Positions 1 to 5,416 of a stretch of DNA of 7,439 nt are shown here, piece by piece (position 1 is the stretch's first letter; each line of letters starts with the position of its first letter). Both the position numbers and the translations under genes were made by a program. Below the pieces are notes generated by a model. It had not been told where the DNA came from, did no database searches, and saw only the letters and a list, made by a program, of their open reading frames with translations. Source of the DNA: Desulfurococcales archaeon (GTDB lineage: Archaea > Thermoproteota > Thermoprotei_A > Sulfolobales > NBVN01); assembly GCA_023255965.1 (NCBI GenBank), contig JAGDWE010000072.1:1-7439 (forward strand), given 5' to 3'.

Positions 1-138
1 TGGGATAGAAGATACGACTCATATGAGGATAGGGAGGCTAGACTAGCTTATAGAGATGGCAAAATGGAACCCATGAACCGCCCTAGGGGAGCCCTCGCCC
101 TAAAGGGCGGGGAGGAGGTCAGCTTAATGCGTACCTAG
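1..138 (+). CDS. Probable C-terminal tail of a TnpB-type (IS200/IS605, IS1341-like) protein, 5'-truncated by window edge
   Basis: A frame open from the first base runs to a TAG at 136-138. It translates to a charged tail followed by ...MNRPRGALALKGGEEVS and a few more residues. The stretch ALALKGGEEV is what results when the typical right-end hairpin of archaeal TnpB elements (GCCCTAAAGGGC then GGGGAGGAGG) is read in this frame, and such tails are common on annotated archaeal TnpB proteins. The RuvC catalytic residues and zinc finger would lie outside the window, so the identification rests only on this tail and the hairpin. The frame runs past the inferred element end at about 122 and overlaps the 3' end of ino1 on the other strand. 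It could instead be a non-coding relic of the element. Confidence is moderate to low because only 45 codons are visible. Confidence 0.4.
   Translation, partial: WDRRYDSYEDREARLAYRDGKMEPMNRPRGALALKGGEEVSLMRT
80..122 (+). mobile_element. Right end of IS200/IS605-like (tnpB) element with terminal hairpin
   Basis: CGCCCT (96-101) and AGGGCG (104-109) form a perfect six-base stem with a two-base loop. GGGGAGGAGGTCAG follows (109-122). An upstream CCCTAGGG palindrome lies at 81-88. The same GGAGGAGGTC(A/G)G ending recurs in minus orientation at 1885-1890 onward and 4740-4750, which supports it as the element terminus. In TnpB systems the right end also encodes the 3' end of the omega RNA scaffold, and the guide is read from the flanking DNA; that role is inferred here. 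The terminus lies inside the final codons of ino1. Confidence 0.6.
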
Positions 139-1222
139 GCTCTATCTCGACCTTTAGTTCATCTAGATGCCTGTAGAGGTCCTCCAATGCTTCCTCATCA
201 GAGTTAACTGGTTGAGGAGGATGCTTGAAGTAAGGCCCTGAAGCCCATGCGGGGGCTCCATAGACCTCACTATCATGTAGTACTTTAGTAAGCCTAATAA
301 CATCTACTAGCACCGCCGATGCCATAGCCTTGTCATCAACAACCAATTTAACGTCTAGGGTTACTGGTAGCCCCATAAATGCGGAAGCCTTAATGTAAAT
401 GTAGGAGACTTTGGTATTACCTAGAAACGGTATGTATCCGTTGGGTCCTGCGAATATCTTATTAAACGCGTCATGAGGTTCAGGCTGTGTGGACGCTACG
501 GCCATAGTCTTACTTATTTTCTTACTATGAAGTCTAGATTGCTCTAACATGTTCTTGAAGTCAGTATTACCTCCAACATTTAACTGATACGACTCTACTA
601 TCTCACCACCTCTCATAGCTATCAACCTAGCTAAGGCTCTATGAACTATTGTAGCCCCTAGCTGACCCTTTATATCGTCGCCTAATAAGGTAGCTTTATT
701 AGACTCGTAGAGGGCCTTAAACGACTCATCACTCGCTATGAATTCAGGTATGCAATTAATGAACGAAACGCCAGCTCTCGCAGCTACCTCTGCATAGAAG
801 CGAGTTGCCTTAGAACTACCTACTGGAAGCAAATTAATTAACGCATCTAAACCCACGTCACTTAGCTCCCTAACTAATTCATCAGCCGATGGCTCAGGGT
901 CGTTAGATAGTGGAAAGTCGTCCAACATATGGTCTGCAACGCCATCTAGTATTTTACCCATACGTACTATGACGTTAGTTCTCCTTAGGTCAACTAACTT
1001 AGGGACTAAGTTAGGCGGTGCGAAAATCGCCTCGCTTAGATCCTTACCTACCTTATGTTTTGAGACGTCCAACGCGTAAACTACGTTTATATCTGCTATC
1101 CCATATTTACCTATCCTATGATGTATTAATCCCGAGGTCTTCCCGGTGCTTCTATAATACTCGATTGACTGAATAAGCATTGATGCTATGTTTCCAACGC
1201 CTATTATGCCGACTCTAATCAT
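119..1222 (-). CDS. ino1: myo-Inositol-1-phosphate synthase
   Basis: This enzyme makes 1L-myo-inositol 1-phosphate from glucose 6-phosphate using NAD+. In archaea the product feeds inositol phospholipids and, in hyperthermophiles, di-myo-inositol phosphate solutes. The 367 residues match the shorter archaeal form of the family. An N-terminal Rossmann motif GVGNIAS spans residues 8-14. LINLLPVGSSKAT (128-140), GDDIKGQLGATI (181-192), NVGGNTDFKNM (215-225) and KKISKT (234-239) are the conserved NAD- and substrate-binding blocks, and the catalytic lysines fall in the last three. The ATG start places the Rossmann glycines at the usual distance from the N-terminus. It is divergent from the PadR-like gene and shares its A/T-rich promoter. 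Oddity: its TGA stop (119-121) lies within the terminal GTCAG of the neighbouring transposon end, so the last one or two codons were probably replaced by insertion without damaging the enzyme. Confidence 0.93.
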   Translation of the reverse strand: MIRVGIIGVGNIASMLIQSIEYYRSTGKTSGLIHHRIGKYGIADINVVYALDVSKHKVGKDLSEAIFAPPNLVPKLVDLRRTNVIVRMGKILDGVADHMLDDFPLSNDPEPSADELVRELSDVGLDALINLLPVGSSKATRFYAEVAARAGVSFINCIPEFIASDESFKALYESNKATLLGDDIKGQLGATIVHRALARLIAMRGGEIVESYQLNVGGNTDFKNMLEQSRLHSKKISKTMAVASTQPEPHDAFNKIFAGPNGYIPFLGNTKVSYIYIKASAFMGLPVTLDVKLVVDDKAMASAVLVDVIRLTKVLHDSEVYGAPAWASGPYFKHPPQPVNSDEEALEDLYRHLDELKVEIEPRYALS

Positions 1223-1252
1223 AGGGACTCCATACTACTCTATATTTACACA

Positions 1253-1279
1253 TATAAATATTTAACTTCATAAATATAT
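1253..1279. promoter_or_regulatory. Divergent promoter region of ino1 and the padR-like gene
   Basis: TAAATATTTA at 1255-1264 is a perfect ten-base palindrome of TATA-box composition. Its centre is about 37 bases from the ino1 ATG and 43 from the regulator's ATG, so it could serve ino1 with a short leader and possibly both directions. A second A/T box, CATAAATATAT at 1269-1279, sits about 28 bases before the regulator's ATG and is the better candidate for that gene. TFB-recognition elements cannot be called with confidence. A PadR operator may overlap these sites, but no longer dyad was seen. Confidence 0.5.
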
Positions 1280-1292
1280 CATGTAATTTGAT

Positions 1293-1299
1293 AGGTGAT
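1293..1299 (+). promoter_or_regulatory. Ribosome-binding site that fixes the padR-like start
   Basis: AGGTGAT lies three bases ahead of ATG 1303. The same GGTGAT with the same three-base spacing precedes thi4 at 6527-6532. It matches the complement of the conserved archaeal 16S 3' end. This favours ATG 1303 over the in-frame TTG at 1288, which would place the site inside the coding sequence. Confidence 0.55.
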
Positions 1300-1302
1300 G
1301 GA

Positions 1303-1623
1303 ATGGATATTACCACCAAGGCATTAGAACGACTTAGGAGGAAGTTGACGGTTGAGAACTTATGGATGTATGTGATTAAAGTTCTAAAAGACAAGGGCGA
1401 ATTAAGGGCCTACGATATTAAGAAGGAGTTGGTGAGTAACTTTGGGATAAGGCCTGCAACAATTACTGTATACGTCGTCATATATAAGATGTGTGAAGAG
1501 GGATTGATAGAGAGTATTAAATCGATCAATGACACTAGGTATAGAGTTACTGAGAAAGGCATTCAAGCATTTAATGATGGCTTAAAATTCCTTAATGAAA
1601 TCATAGATAAGTTGAGTAGGTGA
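1303..1623 (+). CDS. PadR-like winged-helix transcriptional regulator
   Basis: A 106-residue protein that consists almost entirely of a DNA-binding domain. After a basic N-terminal stretch (residues 1-12, TKALERLRRK), a helix reading NLWMYVIKVLKDKGELRAYDI is followed by a recognition-helix region (FGIRPATITVYVVIYKMCEEGLI). A wing with the typical PadR ending follows (SINDTRYRVTEKGIQAF), and then a C-terminal helix (LKFLNEIIDKLSR) that probably dimerises. This order and the RYRVTEKG motif are characteristic of PadR or related wHTH families in Thermoproteota. The ligand and target are unknown. The gene is divergent from ino1 across about 80 A/T-rich bases, so control of itself and of ino1 is a reasonable inference. 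It could also act on the decayed gene that follows six bases after it. The start at 1303 is chosen from the ribosome-binding site; an in-frame TTG at 1288 is the alternative. Confidence 0.8.
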   Translation: MDITTKALERLRRKLTVENLWMYVIKVLKDKGELRAYDIKKELVSNFGIRPATITVYVVIYKMCEEGLIESIKSINDTRYRVTEKGIQAFNDGLKFLNEIIDKLSR

Positions 1624-1628
1624 TAGCT

Positions 1629-1887
1629 ATGGATGTTGACCCTAAGTATACCTTAATAGAAATAAACTCACTAATATGGTTCATGAAACCGCTAGGAAGT
1701 CATGTATTAATGATGGTTTGGCAATAATATACATGCTTCTCACGCTACGGCGGCTTTGACTATTAACGGATATGAGTTAAAATGGCTGAAAACTACCTTT
1801 GATACTCCGCATGGAGCCGGATGGAAGCATGGTGAAGCAGATGATGACGCACGCACATATAGCCCTGGCTTTAATTGGACCTACTGA
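1629..1887 (+). pseudogene. Decayed or frameshifted reading frame downstream of the padR-like gene
   Basis: ATG 1629 follows the regulator's stop by five bases and opens a 32-codon frame (MDVDPKYTLIEINSLIW...) that ends at TAA 1725-1727. A second frame, open from 1714, overlaps it and continues for 57 codons (WFGNNIHASHATAALTING... ending SPGFNWTY) to TGA 1885-1887. Joining the two needs one frameshift near 1711-1722. The residue composition looks like real protein, but the family is not recognised. The final TGA belongs to CTGACCTCC, the terminus of the transposon hairpin next door, so the gene may have been cut short by that insertion. The remaining part of the 338-base gap, 1888-1961, holds only that hairpin and no further gene. 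Chance open frames in a non-coding spacer are the alternative. Confidence 0.3.
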
Positions 1888-1926
1888 CCTCCTCTCCCGT
1901 CATTTAGGGCTGGCCTTCAGTTGTAA
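1885..1926 (-). mobile_element. Solo IS200/IS605-like end hairpin, minus orientation
   Basis: On the minus strand this reads TTACAACTGAAGG, then CAGCCCTAAATGACGGG as an imperfect hairpin, then GAGAGGAGGTCA. It shares the TTACAACTGAA start with the copy at 4772-4822, and the GGAGGTCAG ending with the element end at 80-122. No transposase gene adjoins it. It lies between the convergent regulator/relic and peptidase genes, so it is either a remnant or a small non-autonomous copy. A role as a transcription stop for either neighbour is possible but unproven. Confidence 0.5.
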
Positions 1927-1961
1927 CTGCCTAGCTTAAGGTTGTATCATTCATCGAGCGT

Positions 1962-3443
1962 TTAAGTATTCTTATTAATTTCATTGATGAGCTCCTCAAG
2001 CAATTCCCTGAGGTATTTAAGGTACTCCTCCACAGGTGGTCCGCTGTTGCAACATAATTCGACCTCAAAGCCAGGGATTCTAATAGGTACTCTTTTACCC
2101 TTTCTTAAGTTGTTAATCACCAACGCGTGGGGGGCTAACACCGTGGTTAAGTCGTTATTTAGCTCTCTGTAAGAACCTATAACTACTGGTCTTACAAGTT
2201 CCTTAGACAATCTCCTTAAGAGCGTGCTTAATTTAGCTACATCATCAATCGATTGAATTCTATCTATGTAGGCGTGTAGTTCCTCAGGTAGGGTGTTTCT
2301 AATGAATTCTACATAGTCGCGTAGACTAAGATTGCCTAGCTCATAATTATCCACGGATTTAATAATCCATGTAGTTAATTTATCAACGAATTCATCTACA
2401 GACGTATATGGTAGATCTAAGTCTGTGTGATATACCTCATGTATATCCCTTAAATTATGTAGGGTGACTGTAGGTATGCCTAGCATGCTAAAGCTCATGC
2501 CATCAGTATATGGATGGTCGAAGCCTTCGTAAGTGAAGTTAAGTGTTGTATGCTTAATGAAGTACTTGCCTATCTCGATTCCAGTAGCATTAACCCTTAC
2601 AGGTTCCATGCATACGGTATCTAAATTCACCACGTATTCAACGCTACTTAGGTCAACACTCCTTACGTAGGTCCTAGATCCGTATGACCAATACCATGGA
2701 CTCAACCTAGGATTTCCGAACTCCTCAGCGGTAAAGCTAACGATCCTTAATGAGTACTTAACCCTATTATTGACTACCTTACTCGCCAACTTAATTAATG
2801 CATAAACACCTATTACATCGTCTCTAAACCCCTTAAGCCATTTATCGTGGTGAGCGGATATGATTACTTCCTCCTCTTTGGAACCGCCTATAAATCCTTC
2901 GATATTGTATCCAGTGCTCTCCCTCAAGTCGGTGCGACATATCAATTCAACGGACTTACCTAGGTAGTTCCTCATTAGGTTAATTCCATCCTCGCGCCTT
3001 AAGTGTACGGCAGGTATTGGCGGCATGGACCCCTCATTGAATGAATAACTCCAAACCCCAGTAACTACTATCCTCCTAAACCTGCCTGGGAACTCATCGT
3101 AGAATATTACAGCCCTAGCACCTCTCTCAACAGCTAAGTTATATATGGTCCATACGTTATCTGGGAAATCCGTAGTACTCGTAATCAATATCTTATCTTC
3201 GCATTTATTTAGGTCATCAGTTAATTCCCCATAGACTTCACTACTACGGACTGGCGGTAATGACACGCATTTAAAGTTGCTAACGTGACACTCTAAGTCG
3301 TTCCATGAAATTACGTCAATGGGATTTATTTTGACTTCGACGTTTAGATCGTTTAACCAATTCGTAATATACTTAACGACAATTAACTCCTTATCTGAGC
3401 CAGCAGTAACGTCATTTAAGTCAACTAAACGTAGTACATCCAT
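1962..3443 (-). CDS. M28-family zinc metallopeptidase with PA-like insert (probable aminopeptidase)
   Basis: A two-zinc exopeptidase that probably trims N-terminal residues from peptides in the cytosol; no signal peptide or membrane segment is visible. The full M28 ligand set can be read (numbering from ATG 3443): H198-x-D200 in SAHHD, D208 or D209 in GFRDDVIGV, the catalytic base and ligand E240-E241 in FTAEEFG, D275 in VNLDTV and H339 in EVYHTD. Residues about 60-170 form a protease-associated-type insert (ILITSTTDF, RGARAVIFYDE, PPIPAVHLRRED). The C-terminal ~130 residues are helical and charged and extend beyond a minimal M28 domain. At 493 residues it is within the range of PA-containing M28 enzymes. 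ATG 3443 is preferred; an in-frame TTG sits directly before it at 3446. It is divergent from the CoA-transferase gene. Substrate specificity cannot be told. Confidence 0.85.
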   Translation of the reverse strand: MDVLRLVDLNDVTAGSDKELIVVKYITNWLNDLNVEVKINPIDVISWNDLECHVSNFKCVSLPPVRSSEVYGELTDDLNKCEDKILITSTTDFPDNVWTIYNLAVERGARAVIFYDEFPGRFRRIVVTGVWSYSFNEGSMPPIPAVHLRREDGINLMRNYLGKSVELICRTDLRESTGYNIEGFIGGSKEEEVIISAHHDKWLKGFRDDVIGVYALIKLASKVVNNRVKYSLRIVSFTAEEFGNPRLSPWYWSYGSRTYVRSVDLSSVEYVVNLDTVCMEPVRVNATGIEIGKYFIKHTTLNFTYEGFDHPYTDGMSFSMLGIPTVTLHNLRDIHEVYHTDLDLPYTSVDEFVDKLTTWIIKSVDNYELGNLSLRDYVEFIRNTLPEELHAYIDRIQSIDDVAKLSTLLRRLSKELVRPVVIGSYRELNNDLTTVLAPHALVINNLRKGKRVPIRIPGFEVELCCNSGPPVEEYLKYLRELLEELINEINKNT

Positions 3444-3471
3444 CAAGCATTACCAGAACTACTTAGAACGC

Positions 3472-3482
3472 TAATATTTAAG
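3472..3482. promoter_or_regulatory. TATA-like element between the peptidase and CoA-transferase genes
   Basis: TAATATTTAAG lies almost midway between the two divergent starts. Its centre is about 34 bases from ATG 3443 (minus) and 37 from ATG 3514 (plus), giving leaders of roughly 7-11 bases either way. It is nearly palindromic, so one box could serve both genes. A second A/T run, CTTATATATA at 3494-3503, is too close to ATG 3514 to be the TATA box for that start. Confidence 0.45.
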
Positions 3483-3513
3483 CCTCTAAGGATCTTATAT
3501 ATAGGGACTGGCC

Positions 3514-4710
3514 ATGAACCTGCCCCTGAAGGGCATTAGGGTTATCGATTTTACATCAGCTATGGCAGGCCCCTTCGCAACAATGTTATTAGCTGATTTA
3601 GGTGCTGATGTAATTAAGGTCGAGCCTCCAGCAGGCGACCATGCACGGGACTGGGGACCGCCGTTCTACCGTGAGAAGTACAGTAGTTACTTTGCGTCAG
3701 TTAATAGAGGCAAGAGGAGTATTGTGGTCGATCTCAGGACCGAGGCAGGCAGGGAGGTGGTTTATAGGTTAGTTCGCACATCCCGCGTAGTTGTGGAATC
3801 CTTCAGGCCCGGGGTAACATCTAAGCTGGGCATAGATTATGAATCGCTATCTAAGATCAATCCTAAGTTAATATACTGCTCAATATCCGGCTACGGACAA
3901 TACGGACCCTATAGGGACCTACCTGGGTATGACTTAATAGCGTTATCTATGAGCGGTTTATTAGACCTCACTGGCGAACCTGATAGGCCTCCGGTAAAGT
4001 TCGGTGTCCCGATAACTGATATAGTGACCGGGATGTACGCTGTCATCGCGATACTTTCAGCCCTTTACATCGATGTGGGTACCTACATTGACCTCTCACT
4101 ACTTGATAGCGCTATATCACTGCTTACTCACCAGGCTGGTTACTATTTCGCAACAGGTAAGGATCCGCAGAGGTTAGGTAGCGCGCATCCAAGTATAGCC
4201 CCATATCAGGTCTTTAAGGCTAGTGACGGGTTCTTAGTGCTAGCTATAGGTAATGATAGGTTATGGCTTGATTTCTGTAGGGCTATAGGGATGCCTGAAC
4301 TAGCGCAAAGGATGGAGTTCGCTACAAATAGCGATAGAGTGAGGAATAGGGAGGTGCTTGTTAAGATCTTAGATGAGGTACTTAGCAAGGAGACCGTTAG
4401 CTTCTGGGTTAGGGAGTTAAGAAAATATGGGATACCTGTGGCTCCAGTATATAGTGTTAGCCAGATATTAAACGATGAACATGTGCTTGCCAGGGACATG
4501 GTCAAGGAGCTTAAACATCCATTAGTAGGAATTATTAAGGTAATAGCAAATCCAATTAAATTTACCAACATGGACATAGGTGCGTACAGTCCACCGCCGA
4601 TCCTTGGCGAACATAGCGTTGAAGTATTAAGGGAGTTAGGATATAGTAATGAAGATATAGATAAGCTACTACAATCTAAGGTAGTACTTCAATTCGGTAT
4701 TAACTTATAA
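3514..4710 (+). CDS. Family III CoA-transferase (CaiB/BaiF/Frc type)
   Basis: This enzyme moves coenzyme A between carboxylic acids through an aspartyl-CoA anhydride, or, in the racemase branch of the family, epimerises 2-methylacyl-CoAs. At 398 residues it has family length. The N-terminus PLKGIRVIDFTSAMAGPFAT followed by LLADLGADVIKVEPP is diagnostic and fixes the start at ATG 3514. NRGKRSIVVDLRTEAGR (64-80), VVESFRPGV (93-101) and YCSISGYGQYGPYRDLPGYD (121-140) follow, with D140 the expected nucleophile. GVPITDIVTGMYA (164-176) and a C-terminal PPPILGEHSVEVLRELGY complete the fold. The native acid and donor are not given by the sequence. No acyl-CoA dehydrogenase, hydratase or ligase gene adjoins it, so the pathway is open; candidates include succinyl-CoA-dependent activation of a dicarboxylate or branched acid. 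It probably forms an interlocked homodimer like its relatives. Confidence 0.9.
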   Translation: MNLPLKGIRVIDFTSAMAGPFATMLLADLGADVIKVEPPAGDHARDWGPPFYREKYSSYFASVNRGKRSIVVDLRTEAGREVVYRLVRTSRVVVESFRPGVTSKLGIDYESLSKINPKLIYCSISGYGQYGPYRDLPGYDLIALSMSGLLDLTGEPDRPPVKFGVPITDIVTGMYAVIAILSALYIDVGTYIDLSLLDSAISLLTHQAGYYFATGKDPQRLGSAHPSIAPYQVFKASDGFLVLAIGNDRLWLDFCRAIGMPELAQRMEFATNSDRVRNREVLVKILDEVLSKETVSFWVRELRKYGIPVAPVYSVSQILNDEHVLARDMVKELKHPLVGIIKVIANPIKFTNMDIGAYSPPPILGEHSVEVLRELGYSNEDIDKLLQSKVVLQFGINL

Positions 4711-4740
4711 CCCATATATCTAAACAGCAAGCGCTTTCCT

Positions 4741-4773
4741 CCGACCTCCTCCCCACCCTAAAGGATGCGTCTT
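4741..4773 (-). mobile_element. IS200/IS605-like end hairpin, minus-oriented copy
   Basis: The minus strand reads GTAAGACGCATCCTTTAGGG then TGGGGAGGAGGTCGG. CCTTTAGG is a short dyad and GGGGAGGAGGTC(A/G)G is the terminus also seen at 109-122. It stands head-to-head with the plus-oriented copy at 4772-4822 and shares the TTACAACT octamer with it. No transposase frame is present. Confidence 0.5.
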
Positions 4774-4822
4774 ACAACTGAAAGCCTCGCCCTTCAGGAC
4801 TGGGAGGAGGCTAGAGTTGTAA
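4772..4822 (+). mobile_element. Palindromic 51-base element with TTACAACT inverted ends
   Basis: TTACAACT (4772-4779) and AGTTGTAA (4815-4822) are perfect eight-base inverted repeats. They enclose AGCCTC (4783-4788), CCC (4790-4792), a short loop, GGG (4802-4804) and GAGGCT (4807-4812), an almost complete second stem. The core, from GCCTCGCCCTTCAGG to GGGAGGAGG, resembles the transposon end at 80-122. It may be a small palindrome-associated element mobilised in trans by a TnpA/TnpB-type element, or a structured RNA at the 3' side of the CoA-transferase gene, where it could also act as a terminator. Confidence 0.5.
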
Positions 4823-4841
4823 ATCGGTACCTCATTCCAAT

Positions 4842-4860
4842 ACTTTTTATACTTTTTAAG
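4842..4860 (+). promoter_or_regulatory. Probable promoter of the helical-protein/radical-SAM operon
   Basis: Two tandem nine-base copies, ACTTTTTAT and ACTTTTTAA, lie here. The second, CTTTTTAAG at 4852-4860, resembles a crenarchaeal TATA box and would start transcription near 4883, about 12 bases before ATG 4895. GGGTGT at 4885-4890 is a weak possible ribosome-binding site. Confidence 0.45.
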
Positions 4861-4894
4861 TCGTCATTATTTAGGATTTATTTAGGGTGTATGG

Positions 4895-5416
4895 ATGTCT
4901 AAGGTAGGCGGTGTCTGGGAGGAGGCATTACTTGAGGAGCTAATATACGTCATAGCTCATTTAGCGCATACCGAGCAGCACATTATTGAGGTGGATTGTC
5001 AGCAGGAGGCGCCTAAACTTACTGCCGTTATTAATAGAATAAGGATGTGCAGGAAAATGTTGGGGGAGGTGTTATTTAATAATTTAGGGGTTAAGGGTGG
5101 CTCTGGAGGTGAGTTCAGAGGCAGGGCAGAGAGCTTCTGGTGCACCTTAAAGCACCTATCGATGAGCCTGGTACATTGCGATGAGGTCGCCGAGAAGTTA
5201 ATTAAGAGGATTGAGGACGTGGCATTAAGTGAAGGTAATCCAGAGGCATTAAAACCCGTGGTAGCAGACTTAATTAACGTATATAAAGTTAGGAAAACAT
5301 TAAGGGATACCCTAATAAAGTTGCTTACTGAGGTGCCAATAACTAACGAAGTATCAAGTGTTAGATGTAGGGAGGATTTATGCCTAGAGGAGGATAGGCG
5401 TTTTGAGAATGATTAA
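4895..5416 (+). CDS. Conserved-looking helical His/Cys-rich protein of unknown function, partner of radical-SAM gene
   Basis: I do not recognise a named family. The 173-residue protein looks almost wholly alpha-helical. Helix 1 carries a tight metal-ligand-like cluster, H22, H25, E27 and H29 in AHLAHTEQHIIE, and C35 follows. A later helix has ESFWCTLKHLSMSLVHC (C83, H87, H94, C95), and further cysteines are at 52, 158 and 163. Spacing of His and Glu along helices resembles ferritin-like or four-helix-bundle metal proteins, but this is inference. There is no signal peptide or membrane span. The stop codon overlaps the start of the radical-SAM gene by 8 or 14 bases, so the two are translationally coupled and probably work together, perhaps as substrate, scaffold or electron/metal donor. 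Start ATG 4895 is chosen because the ATG at 4891 meets a stop after three codons. Confidence 0.75.
   Translation: MSKVGGVWEEALLEELIYVIAHLAHTEQHIIEVDCQQEAPKLTAVINRIRMCRKMLGEVLFNNLGVKGGSGGEFRGRAESFWCTLKHLSMSLVHCDEVAEKLIKRIEDVALSEGNPEALKPVVADLINVYKVRKTLRDTLIKLLTEVPITNEVSSVRCREDLCLEEDRRFEND

Noticed and set aside
1288..1302. TTG start giving a five-residue longer PadR-like protein
   Set aside because: It would put the AGGTGAT ribosome-binding site inside the gene; ATG 1303 has the same site and spacing as thi4.
1984..2172. Plus-strand open frame inside the peptidase gene
   Set aside because: It lies fully antisense to the conserved M28 coding sequence, has low-complexity Ser/Leu content and no recognisable domain.
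3494..3503. CTTATATATA as TATA box of the CoA-transferase gene
   Set aside because: It is centred only about 16 bases before the conserved ATG, too close for an archaeal TATA box serving that start.
4206..4577. Minus-strand open frame of 123 codons inside the CoA-transferase gene
   Set aside because: Antisense shadow of a strongly conserved gene; Ser/Thr/Leu-rich composition typical of reversed archaeal codons.
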